The notes under the pieces are model-generated. The model was not told where the DNA came from and did not search any database. It saw only the letters and a list, made by a program, of their open reading frames with translations. From 66-474 sp035717365 (GTDB taxonomy: Bacteria; Pseudomonadota; Gammaproteobacteria; Xanthomonadales; Rhodanobacteraceae), in contig DASTIS010000128.1 of NCBI GenBank assembly GCA_035717365.1, forward strand, positions 1 through 10,698: a stretch of DNA of 10,698 nucleotides, in the 5' to 3' direction. This document shows, one piece after another, positions 4,530 to 10,698 of the stretch (position 1 is the stretch's first letter; each line of letters opens with the position of its first letter). The position numbers and the translations under genes are program-made.

Positions 4530-5857
4530 CGCCGGCGCCGGCGCCAGGTGATCGCGAGGCCGATCAGGATCAGCACGATCGGCAGCGCGATCAGGTATCC
4601 GAACGTGAGCACGCCGAGTTCGGCACGGGTCGGCTTGAGTGTCCGGTCGGGCGGCGGCTGCGGCACGTTCGCCAATGCGTCGTCACCGAGCAGCCAGTCG
4701 ACAATGCGCTCGCCGAACGCGAGGTTGCCGGCGTCGGCGAGATACGCATTGGAAAGAAAATCGCCATCGCCGATCACGACGACGCGTTGCCGGGTTTTGG
4801 CGGGGGTGGGCGACAACCGGCTCAGCGCGTAGCCGAAGCTCAGCGGGCCTTTCAGTTCGCCCGCGCCCGGACCGGATGCGGAATGCGCGGGGTCCACGGG
4901 CGCGGTCCGGTTCCAGCTTTGCGCGCTCGATTGCAGGATCGGTTGCACGTTCCATTCGGCGCCGGTCAGCGAGGCCAGCACCGCCGCGCGCGGGAACAGG
5001 GTATTGACCTGGAAACCTTCGGTGATCGCCTGCGCCGGGTACCGGGTTGCGACGATCACGCGCGGGTCGCGTCCGCCTGCCGCTGCGCCCTGCGTCTCGA
5101 TCAACGTGCCGGGCAGGCGCTTGATCCCCAGCATTTGCGCCAGCGGGGCGAGGCCGAGGTCGTCGGCGCCGGGCTCGGTCAGCCACAGGAGATTGCCGCC
5201 GTCGGCAATGTAATCCTCCAGTTTTTTCGCCGAGCCCGGCAGCAGGGCCGCCTGCGGGCTCGCCAACACCACGAGGTCGGCGTTGCGGGGCACCTGCGCG
5301 GCTTCGGCGAGGTTCAGCGGCAGCGCGCGCACGCCGCGACTCGTCATCCGCGCGACGAATTCGCCGAGGTCGGCCGCGTGTCCGCCGGTGGCGTCGCGCT
5401 CGCCGTCGCCGGTCACGAAGGCGACCAGCCGGGTGCCGCCGCGCGCGAGTCGTACCAGCGCGTCAGAGAAATCCGGCTCGTCGAGTTGCGTGACGTGCTC
5501 GGCGTGACCTTGCCAGTGCAGCACGATTTCGCCATCGGTCTTGATGTCGGCGTCCTGGGTCGCGATCGGGTCGAGGTCCGGATCGACGAACTTCAGCGCG
5601 AGGTCGGGTTTGAATCGCTGGTAGCGCGCGACCAGCAGGCGGGTCTTGGCGCGCAGCGTGCCCGGCCGCGCGTAGCTCACCGCCTCGAGTGGCCCCTTCA
5701 CTTGCGCGAGCAGCGCCTGGCTTTGCGGTGTGATCGTTGCGCGCGCCCCGGCGCTCCAATCGGCGGTGAACCCGAAACGTGCCGACAGCGCGGCGATGCA
5801 CACCGCGATCACCACCACCAGCAGTGCGTGCAGCCATGCCTGCCACCCGGTGCGCAT
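4526..5857 (-). CDS. GldG-family ABC transporter auxiliary protein (ABC_transp_aux domain)
   Basis: A 443-residue protein with an N-terminal transmembrane helix (about 9-25) and a C-terminal one (about 414-436) before a basic RRRRR tail. The central region should face the periplasm. It has the GldG-type layout: an early domain with KFVDPDLDP (89-97), then a GATase/IFT52-like fold with LVAFVTGDGERD (144-155) and ADLVVLASPQ through GGNLLWLTEP (193-229). It ends with the conserved RVVVIGDGDFLSN motif (358-370). In Flavobacterium, GldG works with GldA and GldF and is needed for gliding. The role in proteobacteria is not established. The ATG at 5857 shares its A with the preceding TGA (TGATG), which supports coupled translation with the permease. 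The downstream DUF4340-like gene overlaps by 4 bp. Confidence 0.85.
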   Translation of the reverse strand: MRTGWQAWLHALLVVVIAVCIAALSARFGFTADWSAGARATITPQSQALLAQVKGPLEAVSYARPGTLRAKTRLLVARYQRFKPDLALKFVDPDLDPIATQDADIKTDGEIVLHWQGHAEHVTQLDEPDFSDALVRLARGGTRLVAFVTGDGERDATGGHAADLGEFVARMTSRGVRALPLNLAEAAQVPRNADLVVLASPQAALLPGSAKKLEDYIADGGNLLWLTEPGADDLGLAPLAQMLGIKRLPGTLIETQGAAAGGRDPRVIVATRYPAQAITEGFQVNTLFPRAAVLASLTGAEWNVQPILQSSAQSWNRTAPVDPAHSASGPGAGELKGPLSFGYALSRLSPTPAKTRQRVVVIGDGDFLSNAYLADAGNLAFGERIVDWLLGDDALANVPQPPPDRTLKPTRAELGVLTFGYLIALPIVLILIGLAITWRRRRR

Positions 5858-6612
5858 CAGCCGTACCCCCGTTCCGCGCCGATGCGGCGAATCGCGAGTG
5901 CCAGCGCCAGTGCGGTGATCAGCAGGAAATAGACGATGTCCCCGCTGCGCATCAGCCCACGCAGCGCCGGCGCGAGGTGGGTGTGCAGCGCGAGATAACC
6001 GAGCCAGCCCGTGCCTGAGCCGGTCAGGCGCACGCCGGCGTCGATCAGCGACAGCCCCTCGCCGATCAGCAGCGCGGCGGCCGCGGCGAGCGCGGGTTCA
6101 AGGGTGAACGCCGAGCACGCGATGCCGATGGCCGTGAGCAGCGCCACGCACAACGCGCTCGCGATCAGGGCCGCGCCGAACTGGCCCCAGTCGAGCTGGG
6201 TTGCGCCACTGAGCACCAGTGGCATGCTGGCGACGACGATCAGCAGCAGCCACAGGAACGCCAGTCGCGCGAGGAACTTGCCGACGACGATCTGGAAGCC
6301 GGACGCCCCGGTTGCGCCGAGCAGCGCGAGGCGTTGCGCGCCGCGTTCGCCGGCGAGCGCCTGCATGGTGATCAGCGGTGCGATCACCAGGCACAGTTGC
6401 AGGTAATTCAGCAGGTACGGCCCGACCACGCTGTCGGTAAAGCCGAGCGTGCCGACGGCGCCGGGGACGGTCGGCTGCGCGTGCATGAAGGCCGACAGCC
6501 CGAGCAGGAATTGCCACGCCATCATCACCAGCGCGATCCCCGCCAGCGTCCACGCGAACGGCCGCACCGCAAGGCGCTTCAGGTCCAGGCTTGCGATCGC
6601 CAACGCCTTCAT
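5857..6612 (-). CDS. ABC-2 type permease, GldF-like
   Basis: A 251-residue polytopic membrane protein with about six hydrophobic segments (near 20-42, 64-85, 114-136, 144-168, 172-190 and 225-242). The loop AGERGAQRLALLGATGASGFQIVVGKF (87-113) matches the ABC-2 family pattern in which an acidic residue and a G...LLLATP-like stretch precede a GK. This region usually contacts the ATPase. The size and neighbours match GldF and NosY-like permeases. The ATG at 6612 overlaps the upstream ATPase stop by ATGA, and its own stop overlaps the GldG-like start, so the three genes form one unit. The substrate is unknown. Confidence 0.88.
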   Translation of the reverse strand: MKALAIASLDLKRLAVRPFAWTLAGIALVMMAWQFLLGLSAFMHAQPTVPGAVGTLGFTDSVVGPYLLNYLQLCLVIAPLITMQALAGERGAQRLALLGATGASGFQIVVGKFLARLAFLWLLLIVVASMPLVLSGATQLDWGQFGAALIASALCVALLTAIGIACSAFTLEPALAAAAALLIGEGLSLIDAGVRLTGSGTGWLGYLALHTHLAPALRGLMRSGDIVYFLLITALALALAIRRIGAERGYG

Positions 6613-7343
6613 GCGGCGGCGCTTGCGTACGAACCGGCGATCGCCCGAAATTGCTCGTCCAGCCGGCCGTGCTGGCCGTCGAGTTCGGCATCGTGGCGCA
6701 CGGCGCCTTCATGCAGGATCACCACCCGGCTGCACATGGCTTCCACCTCGGGCAACTCGTGGCTGGACAGGATGATGCCGCGCCCCGGCGAAAGTTTGCC
6801 GATCAACTCACGCAATTGCGCGGTCTGCACCGGGTCGAGTCCGTTGCCGGGTTCGTCCAGTACCAGCAGGTCGGGGTCGTGCAGCAGCGCCTGGGCCAGG
6901 TCCACGCGACGCTTCAGACCCAGCGACAATTGCCCGCACAAGCGATGCGCGACGCCACCAAGCTCGAGCCGCGCCAGTTCGCGTTCAATGGCGGCGCGGC
7001 GCGCGCTGCGCGAAAGCCCGCGCAAGCGGCCGCAAGCATCCAGGGCTTCCGCGACGGTCAGTTCCGGCCACAGCGGCACGCTTTCGGGCACCCATCCCAT
7101 GCGATGGCTGAACGGGCGTGGGTCGTCGCCCACGCTGCGCCCGTCGATCCGCAGGCTTCCCGCACCGGGGACCAGCACCCCGGCGATGATCGCGAGGGTG
7201 GTCGACTTTCCGGCACCGTTCACGCCCAGCAATCCCAGCACCTCGCCGCGCTGCAGGACGAACGACACGTCTCGAAGGACTTCACGCCCGCCCAGCCGGC
7301 GGCCGACGCGGTCGAGTTGCAGCAATGCCGGGGTTGCGGTCAT
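6609..7343 (-). CDS. ABC transporter ATP-binding protein, GldA/CcmA-like
   Basis: A 244-residue nucleotide-binding subunit that energises the adjacent permease. Walker A is GVNGAGKST (40-48), Walker B LLVLDEP (159-165), the D-loop GLDP (168-171) and the switch histidine His195 (SSHELPEVE). The signature is LSLGLKRR (139-146), not LSGGQ. The Q-loop position reads GWVPES (83-88), with Glu instead of Gln, as in many ABC-2/GldA-type ATPases. It is the first gene of a four-gene minus-strand operon with overlapping stops and starts. The ATG at 7343 gives a normal N-terminus (LLQLDRVGRRLGG before the first strand). A possible sigma-70 promoter is at 7407-7436. The desaturase gene is divergent from it. 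Confidence 0.93.
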   Translation of the reverse strand: MTATPALLQLDRVGRRLGGREVLRDVSFVLQRGEVLGLLGVNGAGKSTTLAIIAGVLVPGAGSLRIDGRSVGDDPRPFSHRMGWVPESVPLWPELTVAEALDACGRLRGLSRSARRAAIERELARLELGGVAHRLCGQLSLGLKRRVDLAQALLHDPDLLVLDEPGNGLDPVQTAQLRELIGKLSPGRGIILSSHELPEVEAMCSRVVILHEGAVRHDAELDGQHGRLDEQFRAIAGSYASAAA

Positions 7344-7406
7344 TTGGCGTCAACGGCCCTGGTTAGCTGAACGCCACGCCCGTTGCGGGGCCGGCCCATT
7401 GAAAGA

Positions 7407-7436
7407 ATTGTCGCGGCCATCACATTGTTTAGGCAA
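7407..7436 (-). promoter_or_regulatory. Possible sigma-70 promoter of the gld-like operon
   Basis: On the minus strand TTGCCT (7436-7431) and GACAAT (7412-7407) are separated by 18 bp. Each matches 4 of 6 consensus bases. The -10 box is 63 bp before the ATG at 7343. The only other features I noted in the 174-bp divergent spacer are a small dyad, GGGGGTTATCCCC (7452-7464), and a weaker plus-strand candidate for the desaturase (TGGCGA 7442-7447, 17 bp, TAGACT 7465-7470). Confidence 0.3.
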
Positions 7437-7517
7437 GCCTGTGGCGAGTGTGGGGGTTATCCCCTAGACTGGCCATTGCGGGTTTGAACCGACCCGTCCA
7501 CCCCTCTCCCTGAGATC

Positions 7518-8723
7518 ATGATGCTCGACACCTTCCTGAATTTCGCCTCGAACGGCTTGGCGAACGCTGGCTGGCTATCCATCACCATCTATTTGCTGGT
7601 GATGACCCAACTTACCATTCTGACCGTGACCCTGTACCTGCATCGCAGCCAGGCTCATCGCGGCGTGGATTTTCATCCGGCGCTGGTGCATTTCTTCCGT
7701 TTCTGGAGCTGGCTGACCACCGGCATGGTGACCAAGGAATGGGTCGCGGTCCACCGCAAGCATCACGCCCATTGCGAGACCGAGGAGGATCCCCACAGCC
7801 CGCAGGTCGAAGGTATCCGCAAGGTTTTCTTCGAAGGCGTCGAACTGTATCGCACCGCCGCCGCCAATGCCGAAGACGTCACCAAGTACGGCCGCGGCAC
7901 GCCGGACGACTGGATGGAGCGCAACGTCTACACCAGGCATTCGATGCTCGGCCCGACCCTGATGGCAGTGATCAGCATTGCCTTGTTCGGGGTACTCGGC
8001 ATGGCGATCTGGGCGTTGCAGATGGCGTGGATTCCCTTCTGGGCCGCGGGCGTCGTCAACGGCCTCGGCCACTGGTGGGGGTATCGCAATTTCGAAACCG
8101 CCGACAAGGCCACCAACCTCACGCCGTGGGGCGTGTGGGTCGGCGGTGAGGAACTGCACAACAATCATCACGCGTTCCCGAGTTCCGCGAAGTTCGCGCT
8201 GCGCAGGTTCGAGGTCGACTTCGGCTGGGTGGTGATCCGCGGACTGGAAAAGGTGCGTCTGGCCAAGGTATTGCGCGTGGCACCTGCGCTGGACGTGCGC
8301 CCGAACGTGTCGCTGCCCGACATGGACACCCTGAAGGCACTGTTGACCCATCGTTTCGCGGCGATGACCGATTACTACAAGACCGTCATCAAGCCGACGG
8401 TCCGCGAGCAATCGACCGCCGAGGGCACCCGCCACTTCGGCGCGATGCCGCGTCGCCGCCTGCGCCGCGCGCTGGCCAATGGCGGTCGCTGGCTGGACAA
8501 GACCGGCAAGGCCCGGCTTGCGGCGGTCGTCGAGAACCGTCCGCGTCTGAAGCAGATCGCCGAGTATCGCGCGCGTCTCGCGGCGTTGATGGAACAGCGC
8601 GGCAAGCCCGAATCCACGCTGGCCGCGTTGCAGCAATGGTGCCGTGAAGCGGAAGCCAGCGGCAACCGCAAGCTGATCGAATTCGCGCACCGGTTGAAAC
8701 GGTATTCGGTGGCGCGGGCGTAG
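7518..8723 (+). CDS. Membrane fatty-acyl desaturase (delta-9 acyl-CoA desaturase type)
   Basis: A 401-residue di-iron membrane desaturase that should introduce a cis double bond into acyl chains and so adjust membrane fluidity. The three histidine boxes are intact: HRSQAH (42-47), HRKHH (79-83) and HNNHH (214-218). Two hydrophobic blocks (about 18-41 and 145-182) flank the second box region. EEDPHSP (89-95) and GWVVIRGLEKV (236-246) are typical of acyl-CoA desaturases. Beyond about residue 265 there is a basic, helical C-terminal extension of around 130 residues ending in LQQWCREAEASGNRKLIEF, which recalls the tail of ISL3-family transposases. Starts at 7518 or 7521 (ATGATG) are equivalent, with only a weak TGAG before them. 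The gene stands alone. The TAG stop is followed after 5 bp by a hairpin repeat, then an intrinsic terminator. Confidence 0.93.
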   Translation: MMLDTFLNFASNGLANAGWLSITIYLLVMTQLTILTVTLYLHRSQAHRGVDFHPALVHFFRFWSWLTTGMVTKEWVAVHRKHHAHCETEEDPHSPQVEGIRKVFFEGVELYRTAAANAEDVTKYGRGTPDDWMERNVYTRHSMLGPTLMAVISIALFGVLGMAIWALQMAWIPFWAAGVVNGLGHWWGYRNFETADKATNLTPWGVWVGGEELHNNHHAFPSSAKFALRRFEVDFGWVVIRGLEKVRLAKVLRVAPALDVRPNVSLPDMDTLKALLTHRFAAMTDYYKTVIKPTVREQSTAEGTRHFGAMPRRRLRRALANGGRWLDKTGKARLAAVVENRPRLKQIAEYRARLAALMEQRGKPESTLAALQQWCREAEASGNRKLIEFAHRLKRYSVARA

Positions 8724-8728
8724 TTTGT

Positions 8729-8839
8729 GCGATCTTCCATGATCGCCCCGTCGGGTGCGGCCTCCCGGATCAGATTGAGTGTGGTCGGTTTGGAAATATC
8801 AGAACGGCCGTCCGTGGCCTGACTTCTGCAACAGCCGCT
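8729..8839 (+). repeat. TCCATGA-core hairpin repeat, copy C
   Basis: It starts with GCGATCTTCCATGATCGC (8729-8746), 5 bp after the desaturase stop. Next comes TTTGGAAATATCAGAAC, then the small stem GGCCGTCCGTGGCC (8806-8819) and TGACTTCTGCAACAGCCGCT. The order and spacing match copies A and B at 2281 and 2388. Both stems keep pairing through compensated changes: GCGTTC/GAACGC becomes GCGATC/GATCGC, and GGGC/GCCC becomes GGCC/GGCC. Confidence 0.65.
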
Positions 8840-8865
8840 TCGATTGGAGCGTCCCGCAGCAAACG

Positions 8866-8890
8866 AAAACCCGCCGCAAGGCGGGTTTTT
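8866..8890 (+). terminator. Intrinsic terminator downstream of the desaturase
   Basis: AAAACCCGCC (8866-8875), a GCAA loop and GGCGGGTTTT (8880-8889) form a 10-bp perfect stem, with a GC core and a run of five Ts on the 3' side. The A-tract on the 5' side could also give weak termination on the minus strand. It lies 143 bp after the desaturase stop. Confidence 0.85.
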
Positions 8891-8908
8891 GCTCGACGGC
8901 TATTTTTT

Positions 8909-9114
8909 GTCATTCCGGGGCCGGCCCGGTTTTATCGGGCCGGAACCCGGAATCGGTCTTTTTCGAGGGCCACAATTTATTTTGTCATTCCGGGGCCGGC
9001 CCGGTTTTATCGGGCCGGAACCCGGAATCGGTTTTTTCCGAGGGCCACAATTTATTTTGTCATTCCGGGGCTGGCCCGGTTTTATCGGGCCGGAACCCGG
9101 AATCGGTTTTTTCC
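8909..9114. repeat. Three 75-bp tandem repeats, each a nested palindrome
   Basis: Units begin with GTCATTCCGGGG at 8909, 8984 and 9059, exactly 75 bp apart. The third is cut short at about 9114. In the first unit ATTCCGGG (8912-8919) pairs with CCCGGAAT (8946-8953). Inside it CCGGCCCG (8921-8928) pairs with CGGGCCGG (8936-8943) around a GTTTTAT loop. The units are nearly identical, and in the third the change CCGG to CTGG keeps a G-U pair in RNA. The ends match the GTCATTCCGG family at 1795 and 3868. The tandem block looks recent. Confidence 0.85.
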
Positions 9115-9193
9115 CACGTTTGGGATGGTGTAGTGCGAAACGGCGTAACGAGGATTTTCCGCTACGCGGCAAATGCTGACACAATCCGTTGCG

Positions 9194-10165
9194 ATGAGCG
9201 CCTTGTGGCACCCCGCGCTACGCGCCGACTGGCTTGTGCTGCGACGCACGGGCATGCCTGCGTTCGTGCGAACCGTCGGCGCTCCCGCATTGCTGCTGAC
9301 GTGCTGCGCAGTCGTCGCGTGCGGCGATTTTTACGGCGGTTACGGGTGGTGCCTGGCGGCGGCCTCGTTGCTCGCGTTGGGCGGCAGTTACGCCATCGCG
9401 CACGAACGATTGCTGGGTGCCCTGGAGCGATGGCGGCTTGGTTGGTGTGCCGCCTTGCCGGTCGCACGAGGCGCGACGACGTGCACTTTGTTGCTGGTGA
9501 CGGCAGCGGCACTGCTGGTGTCGCTCGCACTCATCACTGCACTGCTGCTGGCCATTTCCGCGTTGGCACCGCATCGCGGTGATTTGATGTACGCGCTGGC
9601 AGGGATCGACCTTGCGCTGGTCGTGGGCTCCGCTGTTGCGACGGTGCGGGTGTTCCGCCGCGGTGCACGGGCGTTTCGGGCCGACAGCGTCCGTGAACCC
9701 TTGTTGGCGCTGCCCTGGTTGAATGATCGACGCCTGCCACATCTCCTCGATTGGCAGCGTCGTGCGGGATTGGTGCGATGGCGGCGTGGTGGCAGCTTCG
9801 TGATGGTCGGAATCGTGCTTGGCGTGGTACCGATGGGTGCGCCCGCCCTGGAAGTGACCGGGCTGGTGCTGCTGGTGCTGTCATGGTCGTGGTGGGCGGT
9901 GGCGATGCGTGCCAGCGCCGATACGTCAGGCGCGGCAGTACGCCTGCTTGGCGCGACCCCGCTGGATGCACATTGCGCGCGCCTGGCTTCGCTTCGCTAT
10001 CCGCTGATTGCGGCATCGTGTGCGCTGGTTCCGATGGCCGTCGGCGCGGTCCTGGGCAGGCGCGCCGTGATCGTGCTCGTGTGGCTCGTCTGTGCGGGTA
10101 CGATTTCTGCGTGGCCACTCATCCGGATCCTCCGCGCCACGCGACGGCCGGAAGTGGCGGCATGA
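9194..10165 (+). CDS. Uncharacterised polytopic membrane protein, ABC exporter permease-like
   Basis: A 323-residue integral membrane protein with about eight hydrophobic segments in two groups of four (near 27-43, 50-69, 97-124, 133-152, then 201-217, 219-238, 268-287 and 290-311). A basic cytoplasmic-type loop (about 155-200) with a RWRRGG end separates them. I do not recognise the family. The following gene encodes an ABC ATPase that overlaps it by ATGA, so this is most likely the membrane subunit of an ABC exporter. Short motifs at similar places in each half (AALPVARG near 86-93 and LGATPLDA near 252-259) hint at an internal duplication. The ATG at 9194 (MSALWHPALR) is preferred. The in-frame ATG at 9173 adds seven residues and would lie upstream of a possible -10 box. 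Neither start has a good ribosome binding site. Confidence 0.75.
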   Translation: MSALWHPALRADWLVLRRTGMPAFVRTVGAPALLLTCCAVVACGDFYGGYGWCLAAASLLALGGSYAIAHERLLGALERWRLGWCAALPVARGATTCTLLLVTAAALLVSLALITALLLAISALAPHRGDLMYALAGIDLALVVGSAVATVRVFRRGARAFRADSVREPLLALPWLNDRRLPHLLDWQRRAGLVRWRRGGSFVMVGIVLGVVPMGAPALEVTGLVLLVLSWSWWAVAMRASADTSGAAVRLLGATPLDAHCARLASLRYPLIAASCALVPMAVGAVLGRRAVIVLVWLVCAGTISAWPLIRILRATRRPEVAA

Positions 10166-10698
10166 TGCCCTTGCTCCGCGCCGCCAGGTTGCGCGTTGCG
10201 TACGGTGACGTGCGCGTGCTTGACGGCATCGATCTGGACATTGCGCGTGGAGAATTCGTCGCGCTGATCGGCCCCAACGGCGCGGGCAAGACCACCTTGC
10301 TGCACGCCATTGCCGGCATCGCGACGTTGTACGACGGGACCGTCGCCATCGCCGGGTGCGCGCTTGCGAAGGCGCCACGGGAAGCGAAGCAGGTGATCGG
10401 GCTGGCCATCGATCCGCCAAGTCTGCCGGCCTTGCTGACCGGTTGCGAGTGCCTTGCCCTGTTCGCGGGTGCGCGCGGCTTGCCGGCCATTCCGCCCGCG
10501 ACGCTTGCGCTTGGCGAAACCCTGTCGTTGACGTCGGTACTGGACCGGCGAATCGATAGCTATTCGTTGGGAATGCGGCAGAAACTCGGCATCCTGCTGG
10601 GATTGCTCGGCGAGCCACCCTTGCTGCTGCTGGACGAGCCGTTCAACGGACTCGACCCACGCAGCGCGCTGGCGTTCAAGTCACACTTGATTGCACTG
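10162..10698 (+). CDS. ABC transporter ATP-binding protein, partial (cut by window edge)
   Basis: The first 179 residues of an ABC ATPase, in frame to the last base of the window. Walker A is GPNGAGKTT (37-45), the signature YSLGMRQK (134-141), Walker B LLLLDEP (154-160) and the D-loop GLDP (163-166). The switch histidine lies beyond the edge. The Q-loop region (IGLAIDPPSLPALLTG, 79-94) has Asp-Pro-Pro where a Gln or Glu is normal, the pattern of the short YtrB/BcrA-like exporter ATPases. The ATG at 10162 overlaps the TGA of the upstream membrane protein in ATGA. A second ATG follows directly at 10165. The pair probably forms one exporter of unknown substrate. Confidence 0.9.
   Translation, partial: MMPLLRAARLRVAYGDVRVLDGIDLDIARGEFVALIGPNGAGKTTLLHAIAGIATLYDGTVAIAGCALAKAPREAKQVIGLAIDPPSLPALLTGCECLALFAGARGLPAIPPATLALGETLSLTSVLDRRIDSYSLGMRQKLGILLGLLGEPPLLLLDEPFNGLDPRSALAFKSHLIAL

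Larger units (their letters stand above)
8724..9193. other. Repeat-rich intergenic region between desaturase and permease gene
   Basis: This 470-bp stretch has no supported gene. In order it holds a TCCATGA-core hairpin repeat, an intrinsic terminator, three 75-bp tandem palindromes and a short leader to the next gene. Because 75 bp is a whole number of codons, several frames stay open through the tandem repeats and encode 25-residue periodic peptides. I regard these as artefacts. CACAAT at 9180-9185, 8 nt before the ATG at 9194, could be a -10 box. Confidence 0.65.

Noticed and set aside
4304..5932. 542-codon open frame on the plus strand opposite the GldG-like gene
   Set aside because: Composition is Arg/Ala/Gly/Gln biased with no recognisable domain. 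The minus-strand frame has transmembrane segments, family motifs and exact operon overlaps.
7575..8690. 371-codon open frame antisense to the desaturase
   Set aside because: The plus-strand desaturase has three intact histidine boxes. The antisense peptide shows only a high-GC shadow composition.
8909..9114. CRISPR-like array
   Set aside because: Only three units, contiguous, with no unique spacers and no cas genes. The units are long palindromes in tandem.
8779..9582. Plus-strand frame with three 25-residue repeats (CHSGAGPVLSGRNPESVF-like)
   Set aside because: The periodic peptide arises because a 75-bp non-coding palindrome repeats in frame. The minus strand and another plus frame are open for the same reason. 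The frame then runs out of phase into the membrane protein gene.

Overview
The window is GC-rich chromosomal DNA (about two thirds G+C by eye) from a gammaproteobacterium, most likely of the order Xanthomonadales (Lysobacteraceae or Rhodanobacteraceae). This placement is an inference from four things: the UbiK-ComM pair, a GTAG-type REP array beside a REP-associated transposase, the kind of acyl-CoA desaturase, and many short palindromic intergenic repeats. No rRNA, tRNA, CRISPR array, prophage or complete insertion sequence was seen.

Layout. At the left edge (1-111, minus) is the first part of a RAYT-type REP transposase. Three REP hairpins in a strict 41-bp array (143-255) separate it from comM (252-1760, minus), whose stop codon lies inside the last REP. 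The ubiquinone factor gene ubiK (1941-2183, minus) lies upstream of comM. A 356-bp spacer with two copies of a hairpin-bearing repeat leads to a P-II nitrogen regulator gene (2540-2878, plus). That gene converges on mutM (3004-3816, minus), with a related hairpin just after each stop codon. A 131-bp MITE-like nested palindrome (3868-3998) follows.

From 7343 down to 4035 on the minus strand runs a tightly overlapped four-gene operon: ABC ATPase, ABC-2 permease, GldG-family auxiliary membrane protein and a DUF4340-like membrane-anchored protein. It is a GldA/GldF/GldG-type transporter whose role outside Bacteroidetes is not established. Divergent from it is a membrane fatty-acyl desaturase (7518-8723, plus). 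The desaturase is followed by another copy of the hairpin repeat, an intrinsic terminator and three 75-bp tandem palindromes. A second ABC system starts at 9194 (plus): an unrecognised eight-helix permease-like protein overlapped by an ATPase gene that runs off the right edge.

The genes are mostly housekeeping (DNA repair, quinone synthesis, nitrogen signalling, membrane lipid composition) plus two uncharacterised ABC transporters. The most distinctive content is the intergenic repeats. At least three families are present: GTAG REPs, a TCCATGA-core hairpin family with compensatory base changes, and a GTCATTCCGG-ended palindrome family. No convincing new multi-gene system was found. The best candidates for a second look are the repeat families and the two ABC loci.
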